Shown: positions 29,301 through 35,721 of the stretch, in pieces
Numbering within the stretch: the first letter of the stretch is position 1
Layout: the number at the start of each line of letters is the position of its first letter
NCBI GenBank assembly: GCA_902362435.1
Contig: CABIWW010000013.1
Location: 8,958 to 72,957, forward strand
Origin: Eubacteriaceae bacterium
Lineage (GTDB): Bacteria > Bacillota > Clostridia > Peptostreptococcales > Anaerovoracaceae
Length of the DNA: 64,000 nucleotides
Direction: 5' to 3'
The notes under the pieces: model-generated
Told to the model about the DNA's origin: nothing
Seen by the model: the letters and a program-made list of their open reading frames with translations, nothing else
Databases searched by the model: none
Translations under genes and position numbers: made by a program

Positions 29301-29850
29301 AGTCAGACTTGAAGACGGAAGTGCAGGGACAGTCACTGAAAAAGAGGATATACAGCTTGAAGAACCTGTAACCGTATACAATTTTGAAGTCGAAGATTAC
29401 CATACATATTACGTGTCCGAGCAGAAAGTTCTTGTACACAATATGTGTGCAATGACAGCGAAAAATACAGCGGCATCTACAACAGTAGATAAAACTGTAG
29501 CCAGATCAGCATCAAATGACTCGGAATTTGAAATATGGCTGAATAAAGGGGAAGCAAATTATTCTGTTTATCATGGTATGGTAGAAAATGAAGCAAAATA
29601 TGTAGGAATAACAAAACAAGATTTAGAATTAAGGAGAATGCAGCATAAGAACAATAAAGCACATCCAAGGAAATTCGACATACTAGATAAAAAATATGAT
29701 CACCTTACAAGAAATCAAGCCAGGGCAATAGAACAGTTTTTTATAGAAAATGGACCAAATGAATGGAACTTAATTAACAGTATTAGCCCTAAAAATCGAT
29801 TCTATGATCAGGCAATGCAATGGGCGGAAAGTTATATCAAAAGTAATTAA
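20332..29850 (+). CDS. Secreted RHS polymorphic toxin with Hint protease and GIY-YIG-like nuclease tip
   Basis: A 3172-residue WapA-like toxin. A Sec signal peptide (1-29, cut near VGYA) is followed by a DNRLRE-type domain (about 310-485), Ig-like segments, a DUF6531-like motif (about 1361, SGNFVYQQSD), many YD/RHS repeats (about 1400-2720), the RHS core (about 2726-2770, LNARYYNPENGVF, then DPSGHW), a basic Ala/Lys linker, a Hint autoprotease (2903-3039, starting CFTAGTKI and ending VLVHN) and a toxin tip (about 3065-3172). The tip shows YSVYHG, KYVGIT, LRRMQH and IEQFF, the order expected for GIY-YIG nucleases. The start at 20332 has AGGAAGAAGG upstream. The last 400 nt are more AT-rich than the rest, as if the tip had been exchanged. 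Attacks nucleic acid of competitors by inference. Confidence 0.9.
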   Translation: MDTKLRHKVIAWVLMFCLTITLIPNVGYAAKTEKKPAGSEKASAEKISPDEVSEKNVIEKKESVTTYDLGQGETMSVFHGGDVRYKDDSGKLVDYDPSLVAIANGEKTEQNESLEDYAYKNRQGDKKQYMPQLLSEETPILLEKESYRIEITPSSKTLKNTGIKQSEVKLEKEKVPTIYEDEEKLPVNAVYGDERKPAVFKYTSGDNGIKETIILNEKPESNVFEYVLKTGSLKAKKNSTSEGITIYDDSTDEIIAAIAQPWMNDAGADAYSEDITYDLSEGEEDGSYILKMTVDSDYLNDSERKYPVTIDPTTTWTGSSQMRDVYVISGSYAGTNFYDSGTVVMPAGSNSTGIHETYIQFVNLQSQISGKNISSAVLSAYEVSGGENGQTVGAFRVTGSWSPSSLTYNNRPSCESSAMSSIRTQPAAVAHALDILPYVKSVANGTASDNGVALKNITASPGYAVFFGSRSSYAVYRPKLTVTYSEEPPAATGAQVSPAYVKNSTDAKLTFSGLSSAGIARAEYKLTAYDEASQSEGSVIRDFSEDTAITSGSSLPVLEAGCYKVYVRGVSSSGAAGEAVSAGILHVDNTAPEIGSAALKNSSGEDIKGKWTQENNPVIEFSGVTDEHIDASAVSYAVKAKGTPVSDSDFKAPAELSINEAKPYSGSFRFVESDRSLTSGSYTIHVKASDKAGNEKVRRLSYQKDVDDPLGSLILTDLVTGNEVTQIYKPVNIEVGVSGTGSPIKESTLKLYKLTTNQAGTVTGVDSSSVKTLTKNITISENIVMDTLDVCDSYGKYRLVLYLKDSVGRTKEITKDFEVTYTLPVPDKVQIEHSKGGTATMVWGFSYTPQQKIKLGSIEGMFPDDEDFKTLVPAGENGTLPFDGSATINVPNEEGEWEVVIRGKSKNGHPGEEMIVPCVVDKTAPEVKDITFNQCYLQGTVKDDNLKEWTVYAKEKDASAYNEEPVAKGSSSVYNYLIAYIDINKAPFEENKEYTLKIVATDKAGNKTEKTTDMKVPSDNTKPKIIEAGLEIDKGESNLPYKGSFIVGSDKERLSVVGDVPGVVWYIANRESSPALKDENGNALYDALGWWDVLALKKESDGSRKYSVPVMENGYKNSISFSGSEISGNTGTKNFSSHDSVLSFRIKAQSDAAVYQIKANAVQEGQYVTIQPDTTYYVTDLTGSSAFAYNFDIKVTAAEGQSISDIPVIFYGDTSFNESFIYSNVEDFAPKRLSVEDKLNYKTYLKWDIPDDLPDNISYEVYRSTNEDFIPDESTRVASDIKAGYYTEINAWHGKDLYYKVCAVKKYSINTGVNREDRSSFTETMAGRAADPNESVKRLGIKDFWEFTEFNTPNGNGYIEKSSGNFVYQQSDAQIPNEGFDIKLMRTYNSQSSSRGTFGSGWSHDYDMELINVSENNTLDFTHVVLKDGNGTIYHFTRGTGDEHFISSFGSYVNLTAEQTEQNKTVTVSSGGSNTEVTLRYQFMLHTKDGLKYYFNSGGQLILMEENNGNFVIFEHDAKKGVLSAMRTNNDITLQFIYNDGKNGTDPLTVKEVRMPDGSRIEYDYTKPLLSSERLLTKVTEVSGDDSIEYVYEYDKPLLSSQPRNLTCIKEAQNKNKYDISYDFDTDQVKEVKYPDGEKFTFEYAEDNTSTITKKYSGGQVVLGEKDFFDRVYGKCEKSIRGAEDVSVLNGTDETGLDVMTRTYQDNQLIQTTNTAQYYEINSSGYIVEKSGIKENKAKYSGSTPVTETEDDGTVSEYTYYTAEDGANLDELIKTVKETNSDGKVTEYKKYSYDQSGNVTETINYVAGTKITNTYHTEGDFKGELASMTESLITVNDAYEITSESVKSTSVYTYQYNTADGVTQKTESCTQSIPKPDGTNETITTGKTYDVMGRLIKETDSRGYQTSSTYDGFGRLTATTYKYADSNQLKQSTAKEYDKNGMVTYEKLEDGIEKWYTYDSMGRVTNTKIKKGDSEENINTTYRYQDVSIYQGKGNDTVSVNNAYVTKQTYADGTIISETYTDHKGNVVRSYQGGLYTDMTYSLQGDLVTKWIMGQTLSGTDGLLEIYIYDDKGNLTATVTDPDYEPGTNTTGYKVREDSTGSDGSQIQGSIVSRSSYDADGNATEKTDPLGNTTHYAYDKSGNLLSVTLPDNVKYEYQYDVSDTDRTTKDVIIEPRTVKQGSETVTTTAKSIVVKDSTDKTIRVEDLGVSETDGTSISTSYEYDARDNLIKATDKKGNYRAYTYDVRDRLTAVDYYDSENGSAVKSLRCEFTYDDADNMTSMTDKKHVDGQDVIYRYTAYEYDDFNRLISVSECDTDALPSDEILQKNRITYGYDGKDRLVSIDYPDCALGVSGLKFTYNIHGWLTEVDAVSKNGSDRTLREYTYTEDGKVETIKDYTDFLNGLTGTGKWLKRTYTYDKLNRPTGIIYTDSMTGSSTAVKQSHIYTYDKNSNITSEDVIDRYGTANSTYYGQRRDYSYDVNDRLTVSSISRRTAEDAMSAAESHYYSYDAAGNKTSDVVQRQRSGSVELLSNKYYTYNEFNQLTAVDGLDMETGGLIGKTYAYDANGNQISETDQEAGKQIVYEYDADNRLRKATGRTGETVDYVQENQYNGFGQRVQKKEGSDVTEYFYDGSTVLYTEDAQDKVTSFNLIGAEDNILQTARADQDDAVNFYTYTKDLRESTINIVGADGTSQVTYDYDDYGETKTYDKDSASPFYNEVCYTAGIYDKTTGLYNLNARYYNPENGVFMTQDTYRGNRSRTATLNLYAYCTGNPVKYTDPSGHWIWGVVGAALGAYDGYKYAKKKKLKGWKKAAAIVGGATLGAVNPFKVVKVAKTGYKAYKAAKYTKTAVSTVKRSKTVVKVVSKAKPVIVAKKTVRVKAKPRTTIKLNTIAASNAKQAKVACFTAGTKIHTEKGFKNIEKIKAGDYVWSENPETKEKALKQVKKIFVREKDSIVRLAINGEVIETTSEHPFYVEGKGWRAAGELTAGTEVRLEDGSAGTVTEKEDIQLEEPVTVYNFEVEDYHTYYVSEQKVLVHNMCAMTAKNTAASTTVDKTVARSASNDSEFEIWLNKGEANYSVYHGMVENEAKYVGITKQDLELRRMQHKNNKAHPRKFDILDKKYDHLTRNQARAIEQFFIENGPNEWNLINSISPKNRFYDQAMQWAESYIKSN

Positions 29851-29864
29851 GGAGAATCAGTTAA

Positions 29865-30866
29865 ATGATAGATATGTATCATCCTATAACAGAATTATAT
29901 AGAAAAAGATATGCGAAATTAAATGATGAAACAAAACAATTGCTCAAAAAATTAGAGGATATAGATAGTGATCTTTTTCAGCTGAGACTGATAAGGAGAA
30001 AGAGGCCCAAACTATGCAGAGGCGATGTTTTCGTAATGAATCTGTTTGATGACATCTATTTCTATGGCGTAGTATTGAATACAGATATCAATGATGATTT
30101 TATGGGTAAGAATCTTGTTTCTATTTCCATTTTAAAGAAGTATTCAAAAGGAGCAACGACGTTTCTGCAGGTAGAATCGCTGAAGGCTGAAGATATTCTC
30201 ATAAAGCCTAATATTGTATCAAGGGCATATTGGAGCAACGGATTTTTCTATAATACAGGAGAAAACATACGTAACAGCATCGATATAGATTATGGCTTTT
30301 TTAGTAGTTGCCATAAATTATATGTAAATGATTACGGAGAGGAACTGAAACTGGTTCCTGAGATAAAAAATTATTTTGCGATAACAACTATGACAGGTAT
30401 TGGAAGTATGCTGCGCTATGAACTGATAATAGATGATTCATTCATGAGTGAAGAGGATCGGGAGGCATTTCGCAGGTACATAGATGAGGCGGTAAGTTAT
30501 GTACCGCCTCAGAAGGAGCCGAGTGAATTCGACAAAAGCATCGCACCATTCGAATTTGAAAAAGAACACGGGCGAAGATACTGTGTGACGCTGGAGGATT
30601 TTGAAAAGCTGCGATATATATTCACATGGAAGGACAGCGATATAGAAGGGAACGGCTACGAGTGGGAAGAAGTGATGAAGCTCTTTGTAAAGGACAGATT
30701 TTCTGATATACGAAAACGCATAAAATTCGATTCAGAAGCAGGGATGTTTTATATGTACTGTTCGGACAGCGAAATGCTGCAGGAAGTGATAAGCCGGTTT
30801 GTTGAAGAACTCAAGGCGACCGGACTGAAAGAATATGTAGAGAAGATAGATTTTGAGACATTGTAA
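29865..30866 (+). CDS. Two-domain immunity protein (Imm26-like + Imm51-like), copy 1
   Basis: A 333-residue cytoplasmic protein starting 14 nt after the toxin gene with AAGGAG upstream, the usual place for the cognate immunity gene. The N-terminal half (about 45-175) has CRGDVFVMNLFDDIYFYG, the pattern of Imm26-type domains. The C-terminal third (about 225-333) has GNGYEWEEV and FDSEAGMFYMYCSD, the pattern I associate with Imm51. The last 159 codons are nearly identical to those of copy 2 at 32328, while the N-terminal halves differ clearly. It probably neutralises the nuclease tip; which half does so cannot be seen. Domain names are from pattern memory. Confidence 0.75.
   Translation: MIDMYHPITELYRKRYAKLNDETKQLLKKLEDIDSDLFQLRLIRRKRPKLCRGDVFVMNLFDDIYFYGVVLNTDINDDFMGKNLVSISILKKYSKGATTFLQVESLKAEDILIKPNIVSRAYWSNGFFYNTGENIRNSIDIDYGFFSSCHKLYVNDYGEELKLVPEIKNYFAITTMTGIGSMLRYELIIDDSFMSEEDREAFRRYIDEAVSYVPPQKEPSEFDKSIAPFEFEKEHGRRYCVTLEDFEKLRYIFTWKDSDIEGNGYEWEEVMKLFVKDRFSDIRKRIKFDSEAGMFYMYCSDSEMLQEVISRFVEELKATGLKEYVEKIDFETL
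30390..30866 (+). repeat. 477-bp near-identical 3' half of immunity gene copy 1
   Basis: Matches 32859-33335 base for base in length with about 24 differences by eye, beginning at ATGACAGG and ending at the stop codon. Upstream of the boundary similarity drops sharply. Confidence 0.85.
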
Positions 30867-30880
30867 TACACTCATTTTGC

Positions 30881-31056
30881 CGCATCAGAAACAGACCCTG
30901 ATGCGGCATTTCCATTTTTGAATGGGCACCTTATTTAGAAAAAGACGATGTATTTTTTTAAAATATAAAAAATTCAGAAAAAATATGCTATAATCACGAT
31001 ACAGTAAAAGTGAGTAAACTTGCCTGCTTTTGTAAAGTACCATGATCCGGAGTAAA
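30881..31056 (+). repeat. 176-bp promoter/hairpin repeat, copy 1
   Basis: About 95% identical by eye to 31786-31961 with no gaps. It starts with the hairpin GCATCAG/CTGATGC (30882-30904) and contains TATAAT at 30989-30994 with an extended TG, then a conserved TGTAAAGTACCATGATCC. It follows copy 1 of the two-domain immunity gene. Confidence 0.9.
30986..30994 (+). promoter_or_regulatory. Extended -10 promoter in repeat copy 1
   Basis: TGC followed by TATAAT (30989-30994). No clear -35. It would drive the 31199 gene. Confidence 0.6.
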
Positions 31057-31183
31057 TGAGGTACGAATAAAGGGCGCACACTGGCATTTCTTTAGAAGCA
31101 GTATCGCAGGAAAAATAGGTCCATCAGAACCATTGAAAAAATTTCTTGAAGAGCATGGCATTAAATATACGATATATGATTGA
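31046..31183 (+). pseudogene. 3' remnant of a lost toxin or immunity gene
   Basis: A 45-codon open frame runs from the TGA at 31043, just inside the repeat, to the TGA at 31181, with no usable start codon. It encodes GAHWHFFRSSIAGK then GPSEPLKKFLEEHGIKYTIYD. The amphipathic, protein-like ending and its position straight after the repeat indicate the tail of a gene whose front was replaced. I do not recognise the family. Confidence 0.5.
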
Positions 31184-31198
31184 AATAGGAGGGATAAT

Positions 31199-31774
31199 AT
31201 GGAATACGAATATATGATACCACCGGTTAAAAACTATGATTTCTTTGAGTTTACTAAAGAGGATGCGAAAATATATTTTAACTGGTATATGGAAGAAAAG
31301 GGGCACCGGATAGAGATGCTGGAAGAATATGTGCATAATGCAGGTGTGGATATTGATTTTGATTACTCGCCTGAATCTCTGATCCCCTTGTGGAGATGGT
31401 ATGAAACGATAATAGTTTCGGAAAAAAAGACTGAAGAAGAGATTGAGGCAGAGAAAAACAAAGTGCCGGAATGGCTGCACAGTCAGATATCAGATGAAAA
31501 GATATCGATGAATACATTGAAGTTCGGCATGGATATAGCTATATATTTTGCGGAAGTCATGATACGCAATAGTGATGGAAAACTGCACTGGGGATATGTG
31601 ACAAAACCTAAAAATTATATTAATGTAAACAGACCTGTTGTTTCAGGGTTTAAAGCAGGGCAAGAGTTGGATCCAAGCCGAACGGTGTATGTATTGACTT
31701 TGAGCTCTGAAGAGGAAAAGAATGAAAAACGACTATATGACAGATATTACGTCTGGCAAGAAGATATAGAATAA
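31199..31774 (+). CDS. Putative immunity protein, unrecognised family
   Basis: A 191-residue acidic soluble protein with strong AGGAGG-like spacing (TAGGAGGGATAAT before ATG). Visible features are an N-terminal MEYEYMIPPVKNYDFFEFT, aromatic-rich helices with NWYMEEKGHRIEML, a charged EKKTEEEIEAEKNK segment and a C-terminal beta-rich half with MDIAIYFAEVMIRN and a WGYVTKPKNYINVNRP stretch. I cannot assign a named family. Position between two immunity genes, and its own copy of the promoter repeat upstream, make an immunity role likely by inference. Confidence 0.65.
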   Translation: MEYEYMIPPVKNYDFFEFTKEDAKIYFNWYMEEKGHRIEMLEEYVHNAGVDIDFDYSPESLIPLWRWYETIIVSEKKTEEEIEAEKNKVPEWLHSQISDEKISMNTLKFGMDIAIYFAEVMIRNSDGKLHWGYVTKPKNYINVNRPVVSGFKAGQELDPSRTVYVLTLSSEEEKNEKRLYDRYYVWQEDIE

Positions 31775-31785
31775 GCACATATTTG

Positions 31786-31961
31786 CGCATCAGAAACAGA
31801 CCCTGATGCGGCATTTCCATTTTTGAATAAGCACCTTATTTAGAAAAAGACGATGTATTTTTTTAAAATATAAAAAATTCAGAAAAAATATGCTATAATC
31901 ACGATAAAGTAAAAGTGAGTCAGCATGCATGCTCTTGTAAAGTACCATGATCCAGAGTAAA
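31786..31961 (+). repeat. 176-bp promoter/hairpin repeat, copy 2
   Basis: The second copy of the spacer at 30881-31056: hairpin at 31787-31809, TATAAT at 31894-31899. About nine substitutions by eye, clustered in the segment after the -10. Confidence 0.9.
31891..31899 (+). promoter_or_regulatory. Extended -10 promoter in repeat copy 2
   Basis: TGC then TATAAT, same context as copy 1. It would drive the 31975 gene and perhaps the 32328 gene. Confidence 0.6.
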
Positions 31962-31974
31962 GGAGGTCTAACTG

Positions 31975-32277
31975 ATGAAATGTGATTGTGCAGAGAGAAT
32001 AGGGATAAAGATAAATTCATATGATTTTTTCATTGAATTGAAAGAGTTTTTTGAGGGACAGGTCCAGAAAGGTATATTTGAGGATGTTCCGGTGGAAGAA
32101 CCGTATTATATCGGTTATAGTGAAGATTCAGACCCATTATACTGGTATGCTGATAAGTGGTATAGATGCAATGCATGCGGAACGCTATGGGAATTTAGAT
32201 ACCCTGATTTTCCGGCGGTAGGAAGAGTGAGGAAATTTGAAGATGGCATATATCCGGGACCGGAAACGAATTTATAA
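31975..32277 (+). CDS. Small Cys-motif protein, putative immunity protein
   Basis: A 100-residue protein with AAAGGAGG 8 nt before the ATG. It has two Cys pairs, CDC at residues 3-5 and CNAC near residue 65, which could form a zinc knuckle. Between them lie EPYYIGYSEDSDPLYWYADKWYRC and a WEFRYPDFPAVGRVRKF stretch, both rich in aromatic residues. Proteins of this look occur next to polymorphic toxins, but I cannot name the family. It lies behind promoter repeat copy 2 and 50 nt before copy 2 of the two-domain gene. Confidence 0.65.
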   Translation: MKCDCAERIGIKINSYDFFIELKEFFEGQVQKGIFEDVPVEEPYYIGYSEDSDPLYWYADKWYRCNACGTLWEFRYPDFPAVGRVRKFEDGIYPGPETNL

Positions 32278-32327
32278 GAATTAGGGATTAAAAGGCTATG
32301 AGAATATTTCATTAAGGAGAAATACAG

Positions 32328-33335
32328 ATGACCGGTATATATAATCCTATAAGAGAAGCTTCGCGAAAGAGGTATGAGAGTTTAAATGATGAAACGAAGT
32401 ACAGGCTAAAAAAGCTGGAGAATATATATGACAGTATATATCAGCCTAAGTTGATAAAAAGAAAGAGACCTAAACTATGCAGAGGCGATGTTTTCGTAAC
32501 TAATCTTTTTGATGATACATATTATTATGGGGTCGTTTTGAATGCAGGTATCGATGTACACCCATTGGGAAGTAATCTTGTGTGCGTGTGTTTGATAAGA
32601 AAATATTCAAGAGGAACAGGAGCAACGGACTTTTTACAAGTTAAATCGCTGAAGACTGAAGATATTCTTATAAAGCCATGCATTGTTTCAAGAGCATACT
32701 GGAGCAACGGATTTTTCTACAATACAGGAGAAAACATCAATGGCAGCATTGATATAGACTATGGATTTTACAGGAATCATTATAAAGCCTATGTCAACGA
32801 ATATGGAGCTTTGATCGATCATACCCCAGAGTTAAAGCAATCTTTTGGAATAGTAACTATGACAGGCATTGGAAGTATGCTGCGCTACGAATTGATAATA
32901 GATGATTCATTCATGGAGGAAGAGGATCGGGGGGCATTTCGCAGGTACATAGCTGAGGCGGTAAGTTATGTGCCGCCTCAGAAGGAGCCAAGTGAATTCG
33001 ACAAAAGCATCGCACCGTTCGAGTTTGAAAAAGAGCACGGGCGAAGATACTGCGTGACGCTGGAGGATTTTGAGAAGCTGCGATATATATTCACCTGGAA
33101 GGACAGTGACATAGAAGGGAACGGCTACGAGTGGGAAGAAGTGATGAAACTCTTCGTAAAGGACAGATTTTCTGATATACGAAAACGCATAAAATTCGAT
33201 TCAGAAGCAGGGATGTTTTATATGTACTGTTCGGACGGCGACATGCTGCAGGAAGTGATAAGCCGGTTTGTTGAAGAACTCAAGGCGACCGGACTGAAAG
33301 AATATGTAGAGAAGATAGATTTTGAGACACTGTAA
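32328..33335 (+). CDS. Two-domain immunity protein (Imm26-like + Imm51-like), copy 2
   Basis: A 335-residue paralogue of the 29865 gene with AAGGAG 10 nt upstream. The Imm26-like N-terminal half (CRGDVFVTNLFDDTYYYG) is clearly diverged from copy 1, roughly two thirds identical by eye. The final 477 nt (32859-33335) match 30390-30866 at about 95% with no gaps, including silent positions. The sharp boundary indicates recombination or gene conversion that keeps the Imm51-like part uniform while the front varies. It presumably protects against a different toxin tip. Confidence 0.75.
   Translation: MTGIYNPIREASRKRYESLNDETKYRLKKLENIYDSIYQPKLIKRKRPKLCRGDVFVTNLFDDTYYYGVVLNAGIDVHPLGSNLVCVCLIRKYSRGTGATDFLQVKSLKTEDILIKPCIVSRAYWSNGFFYNTGENINGSIDIDYGFYRNHYKAYVNEYGALIDHTPELKQSFGIVTMTGIGSMLRYELIIDDSFMEEEDRGAFRRYIAEAVSYVPPQKEPSEFDKSIAPFEFEKEHGRRYCVTLEDFEKLRYIFTWKDSDIEGNGYEWEEVMKLFVKDRFSDIRKRIKFDSEAGMFYMYCSDGDMLQEVISRFVEELKATGLKEYVEKIDFETL
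32859..33335 (+). repeat. 477-bp near-identical 3' half of immunity gene copy 2
   Basis: Partner of 30390-30866, same orientation and length. Confidence 0.85.
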
Positions 33336-33425
33336 TGGCTGATGATACACATTGAATTTAGGAGCATATGATATCGTATCTGTAGAACAGAGCCAGTACA
33401 CAATGTTAATAATAAGAACAAAACG

Positions 33426-33446
33426 GGGATGCGAAAATCGCATCCC
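33426..33446 (-). terminator. Terminator of HAD hydrolase gene (probably bidirectional)
   Basis: A 9-bp stem GGGATGCGA/TCGCATCCC with an AAA loop. On the minus strand CGTTTTG follows; on the plus strand TGATCATTTTTT follows, so it may also stop immunity transcripts. Confidence 0.8.
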
Positions 33447-33449
33447 TGA

Positions 33450-34262
33450 TCATTTTTTGCTCGCGCGTGCAGCGACGGCGATATCGCCGACTCCGTTCAA
33501 AACGATGCTCGGGCGGTAGGCGTAGGTCTTGAGCGTATCTCGGGAGGAAACTCCGGAAAGCACCAGGACCGTGGACATGCCACTTTCCATACCTGAGATG
33601 ATGTCAGTATCCATGCGGTCGCCGACCATCACAGCTTCGGCAGAGTGGCAGTTGAGCAGGCGGAGGCCCGTACGCATCATCAACGGATTGGGCTTTCCAC
33701 AGAAATATGCCTGAGTGCCGGTCGCCATCTCGATAGGGGCGATCAGTGCGCGGCAGGCGGGGGCGATGCCGTTTTCGATGGGGCCGGAAACATCGGAATT
33801 GGCTCCGATCAGTTTAGCTCCGCTCATGACGAGGTTGGTGGCTTTCGTCAGTGTGTCGAGCGAATAAGATCTGCCTTCGCCGACGATGACGTAATCCGGA
33901 TTCACATCATTCATGGTGATGCCGGCGTCGTAAAGCGCATTCAGAAGCCCTGCCTCGCCGATCACGAACGCGGAACATCCGGGAGCCTGCTCTTTCAGAA
34001 AAGCCGCTGTAGCCAGCGCGCTGGTGTAAAAACGGTCTTCGGGCACATCGAGCCCCATGCGCGCAAGCTTCTGATTCAGCTCGCGCGGAGTATATCCGCT
34101 GTTATTTGTCAGAAACAGGTATTCTTTATCCTCATCGTGCAGCCACTGAATGAATTCGGCCACACCGGGCAGGATCCGGTTGCCGTGATAGATCACACCG
34201 TCCATATCGCAGATAAAGCCTTTTTTCTCATTGAAATCTATTTTATCAGTTGTAATATCCAT
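33450..34262 (-). CDS. HAD-IIA family hydrolase (NagD-like phosphatase)
   Basis: A 270-residue sugar- or nucleotide-phosphatase of the HAD-IIA group. Motif I is DMDGVIYHG (nucleophile Asp and acid Asp), motif II LTNNSG, then the large C2-type cap (about 90-180), a Lys for motif III and motif IV GDRMDTDI. All catalytic parts are intact. The ATG at 34262 has AAAGGAGG upstream; a longer frame of 69 codons is rejected. It is the last minus-strand gene of the region, separated from the ketosynthase gene by a terminator, so it may be unrelated to the biosynthetic cluster. Confidence 0.92.
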   Translation of the reverse strand: MDITTDKIDFNEKKGFICDMDGVIYHGNRILPGVAEFIQWLHDEDKEYLFLTNNSGYTPRELNQKLARMGLDVPEDRFYTSALATAAFLKEQAPGCSAFVIGEAGLLNALYDAGITMNDVNPDYVIVGEGRSYSLDTLTKATNLVMSGAKLIGANSDVSGPIENGIAPACRALIAPIEMATGTQAYFCGKPNPLMMRTGLRLLNCHSAEAVMVGDRMDTDIISGMESGMSTVLVLSGVSSRDTLKTYAYRPSIVLNGVGDIAVAARASKK

Positions 34263-34419
34263 ATACTGCAATCCTCCTTTCCGGATCTGATCAGACTTGA
34301 TAAACCCATTATAGCACTGCCGGGGGAGATTTCCCATCCGGAGAGCGGAGATTTTACACAGCAGACGTATGATTTTCCTTTGATTTAATATACCGGCGAT
34401 ATGTTTTACATAATAGAAC

Positions 34420-34445
34420 AAGGGGATGCGAGACCGCATCCCCTT
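34420..34445 (-). terminator. Terminator of the CCR-ACP-KS operon
   Basis: An 11-bp stem AAGGGGATGCG/CGCATCCCCTT with AGAC loop, followed on the minus strand by GTTCTATT. Its core GGGATGCG/CGCATCCC is the same as in the terminator at 33426. Confidence 0.75.
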
Positions 34446-34515
34446 TGAGTTTCTCTGATGTTTATTCATGTGTATCGGTATGTAGTGGCGTGCATCGATG
34501 TGCGCCTGTTTATAC

Positions 34516-35721
34516 CTATTTATACCGCTCGATCATGACTGCCGCATTGTGACCGCCGAAGCCGAATGAGGCGGAAACCGCCGTATCGACGTGGATGTCA
34601 CGCGTTTCAGCCGTGATGTTCAGATCCTCGAAGACAGTCTTGCAGGTGTTGCCGTGCACTTTGTTGTGCTGGATCGATTCTGCGCAGACCATCGCCTCGA
34701 TAGCGCCGCTGGCGCCGAGCGTGTGGCCGATGAGGCACTTGGTCGCACTGATCGCCGGCTGGTTTTCCCTGCTTCCGAACAGCTCCCTTATTATCATCGC
34801 CTCAGTCTTGTCGTTGAGATTCGTGGCGGTACCGTGCGCATTGTAATAATCCACATGCTTATCGCCGATAAGCTTTTGAAGCATATCCCTGATGACCTTG
34901 CCGTCCTCGCGCATAGCGACGATGCTGTATCCGTCGCATGAGCTTTCGAAACCGGTGACTTCCGCATAGATATGAGCGTTTCTGGCGAGAGCGTGCTCCA
35001 GCTCCTCCAGCACGAGCACTGATGCAGCACCTTCACTGAAAAGGAAGCCGTTGCCTTCTTCGGAAAACGGGTATGCGTAGCCTTCATCGCTGAGCGATGC
35101 GCATTTGAGAGCTTCGAAGCCTCTTACGAGCAGCAGGTTTTTGTCCGGCAGGTAGTCGCTGCCGCCGCAAAGCGCCATGTCGCACTGACCGTTCAGTATG
35201 CTCTTGTATCCGCCGCCGACAGCCTCTGTGCCGGAAGCGCATGCCATGCTGAGTACGGAGCTTCTGCCGTGGATGCCGAGCACGATGGAGATCCATGCTG
35301 CCAGTGAGCTCTGCATCGTCATCGGGATCAGCAGCGTGTTGATGCTGTTTTCATATTCGAGCTGGAACGCCTGGTCCATCAGCTCGTACATGTTGGGAGC
35401 GCCGACGCCCATGTATACTCTGGTATCGTCATCAGGCGTTTCGATGCCCGCGTCAGCGAGCGCTTTGAGCGCTGAAAAGCACGCAGTGCAGGCGCTCTTT
35501 GAGCCTCTGCGTTTCACCTGCTTGAGTTTCTTTGCATATTCCGAATCGTCGAACTCAGGATACGGTATGTAAAATCTGCTGTGCAGCTTTTCCTTTGCGG
35601 GGTTGTCTTTCACGATCTCGTGGAGGTCGACTTTTCTGTCGCAGAGATTGCGGAAGACTTCGCTGTGCTCCGTTCCGGCCGAGCATATCGCGGACATGCC
35701 TGTTATCACGACTCTACGCAT
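34516..35721 (-). CDS. Beta-ketoacyl-ACP synthase (FabF-like), discrete
   Basis: A 401-residue condensing enzyme. The catalytic triad is complete: Cys161 in SMACASGTEA, His in YNAHGTATNLND and His in KCLIGHTLGASGA, and the C-terminal GFGGHNAAV loop is present. It joins malonyl-type units to an acyl chain on a carrier protein. The N-terminus overlaps the end of the carrier-protein gene by 8 nt with AAAGGGGAG upstream, so the two products are made together. No other fatty-acid synthesis genes are near, and the set with the CCR-like enzyme points to a special extender or starter unit rather than bulk fatty acids. Confidence 0.9.
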   Translation of the reverse strand: MRRVVITGMSAICSAGTEHSEVFRNLCDRKVDLHEIVKDNPAKEKLHSRFYIPYPEFDDSEYAKKLKQVKRRGSKSACTACFSALKALADAGIETPDDDTRVYMGVGAPNMYELMDQAFQLEYENSINTLLIPMTMQSSLAAWISIVLGIHGRSSVLSMACASGTEAVGGGYKSILNGQCDMALCGGSDYLPDKNLLLVRGFEALKCASLSDEGYAYPFSEEGNGFLFSEGAASVLVLEELEHALARNAHIYAEVTGFESSCDGYSIVAMREDGKVIRDMLQKLIGDKHVDYYNAHGTATNLNDKTEAMIIRELFGSRENQPAISATKCLIGHTLGASGAIEAMVCAESIQHNKVHGNTCKTVFEDLNITAETRDIHVDTAVSASFGFGGHNAAVMIERYK

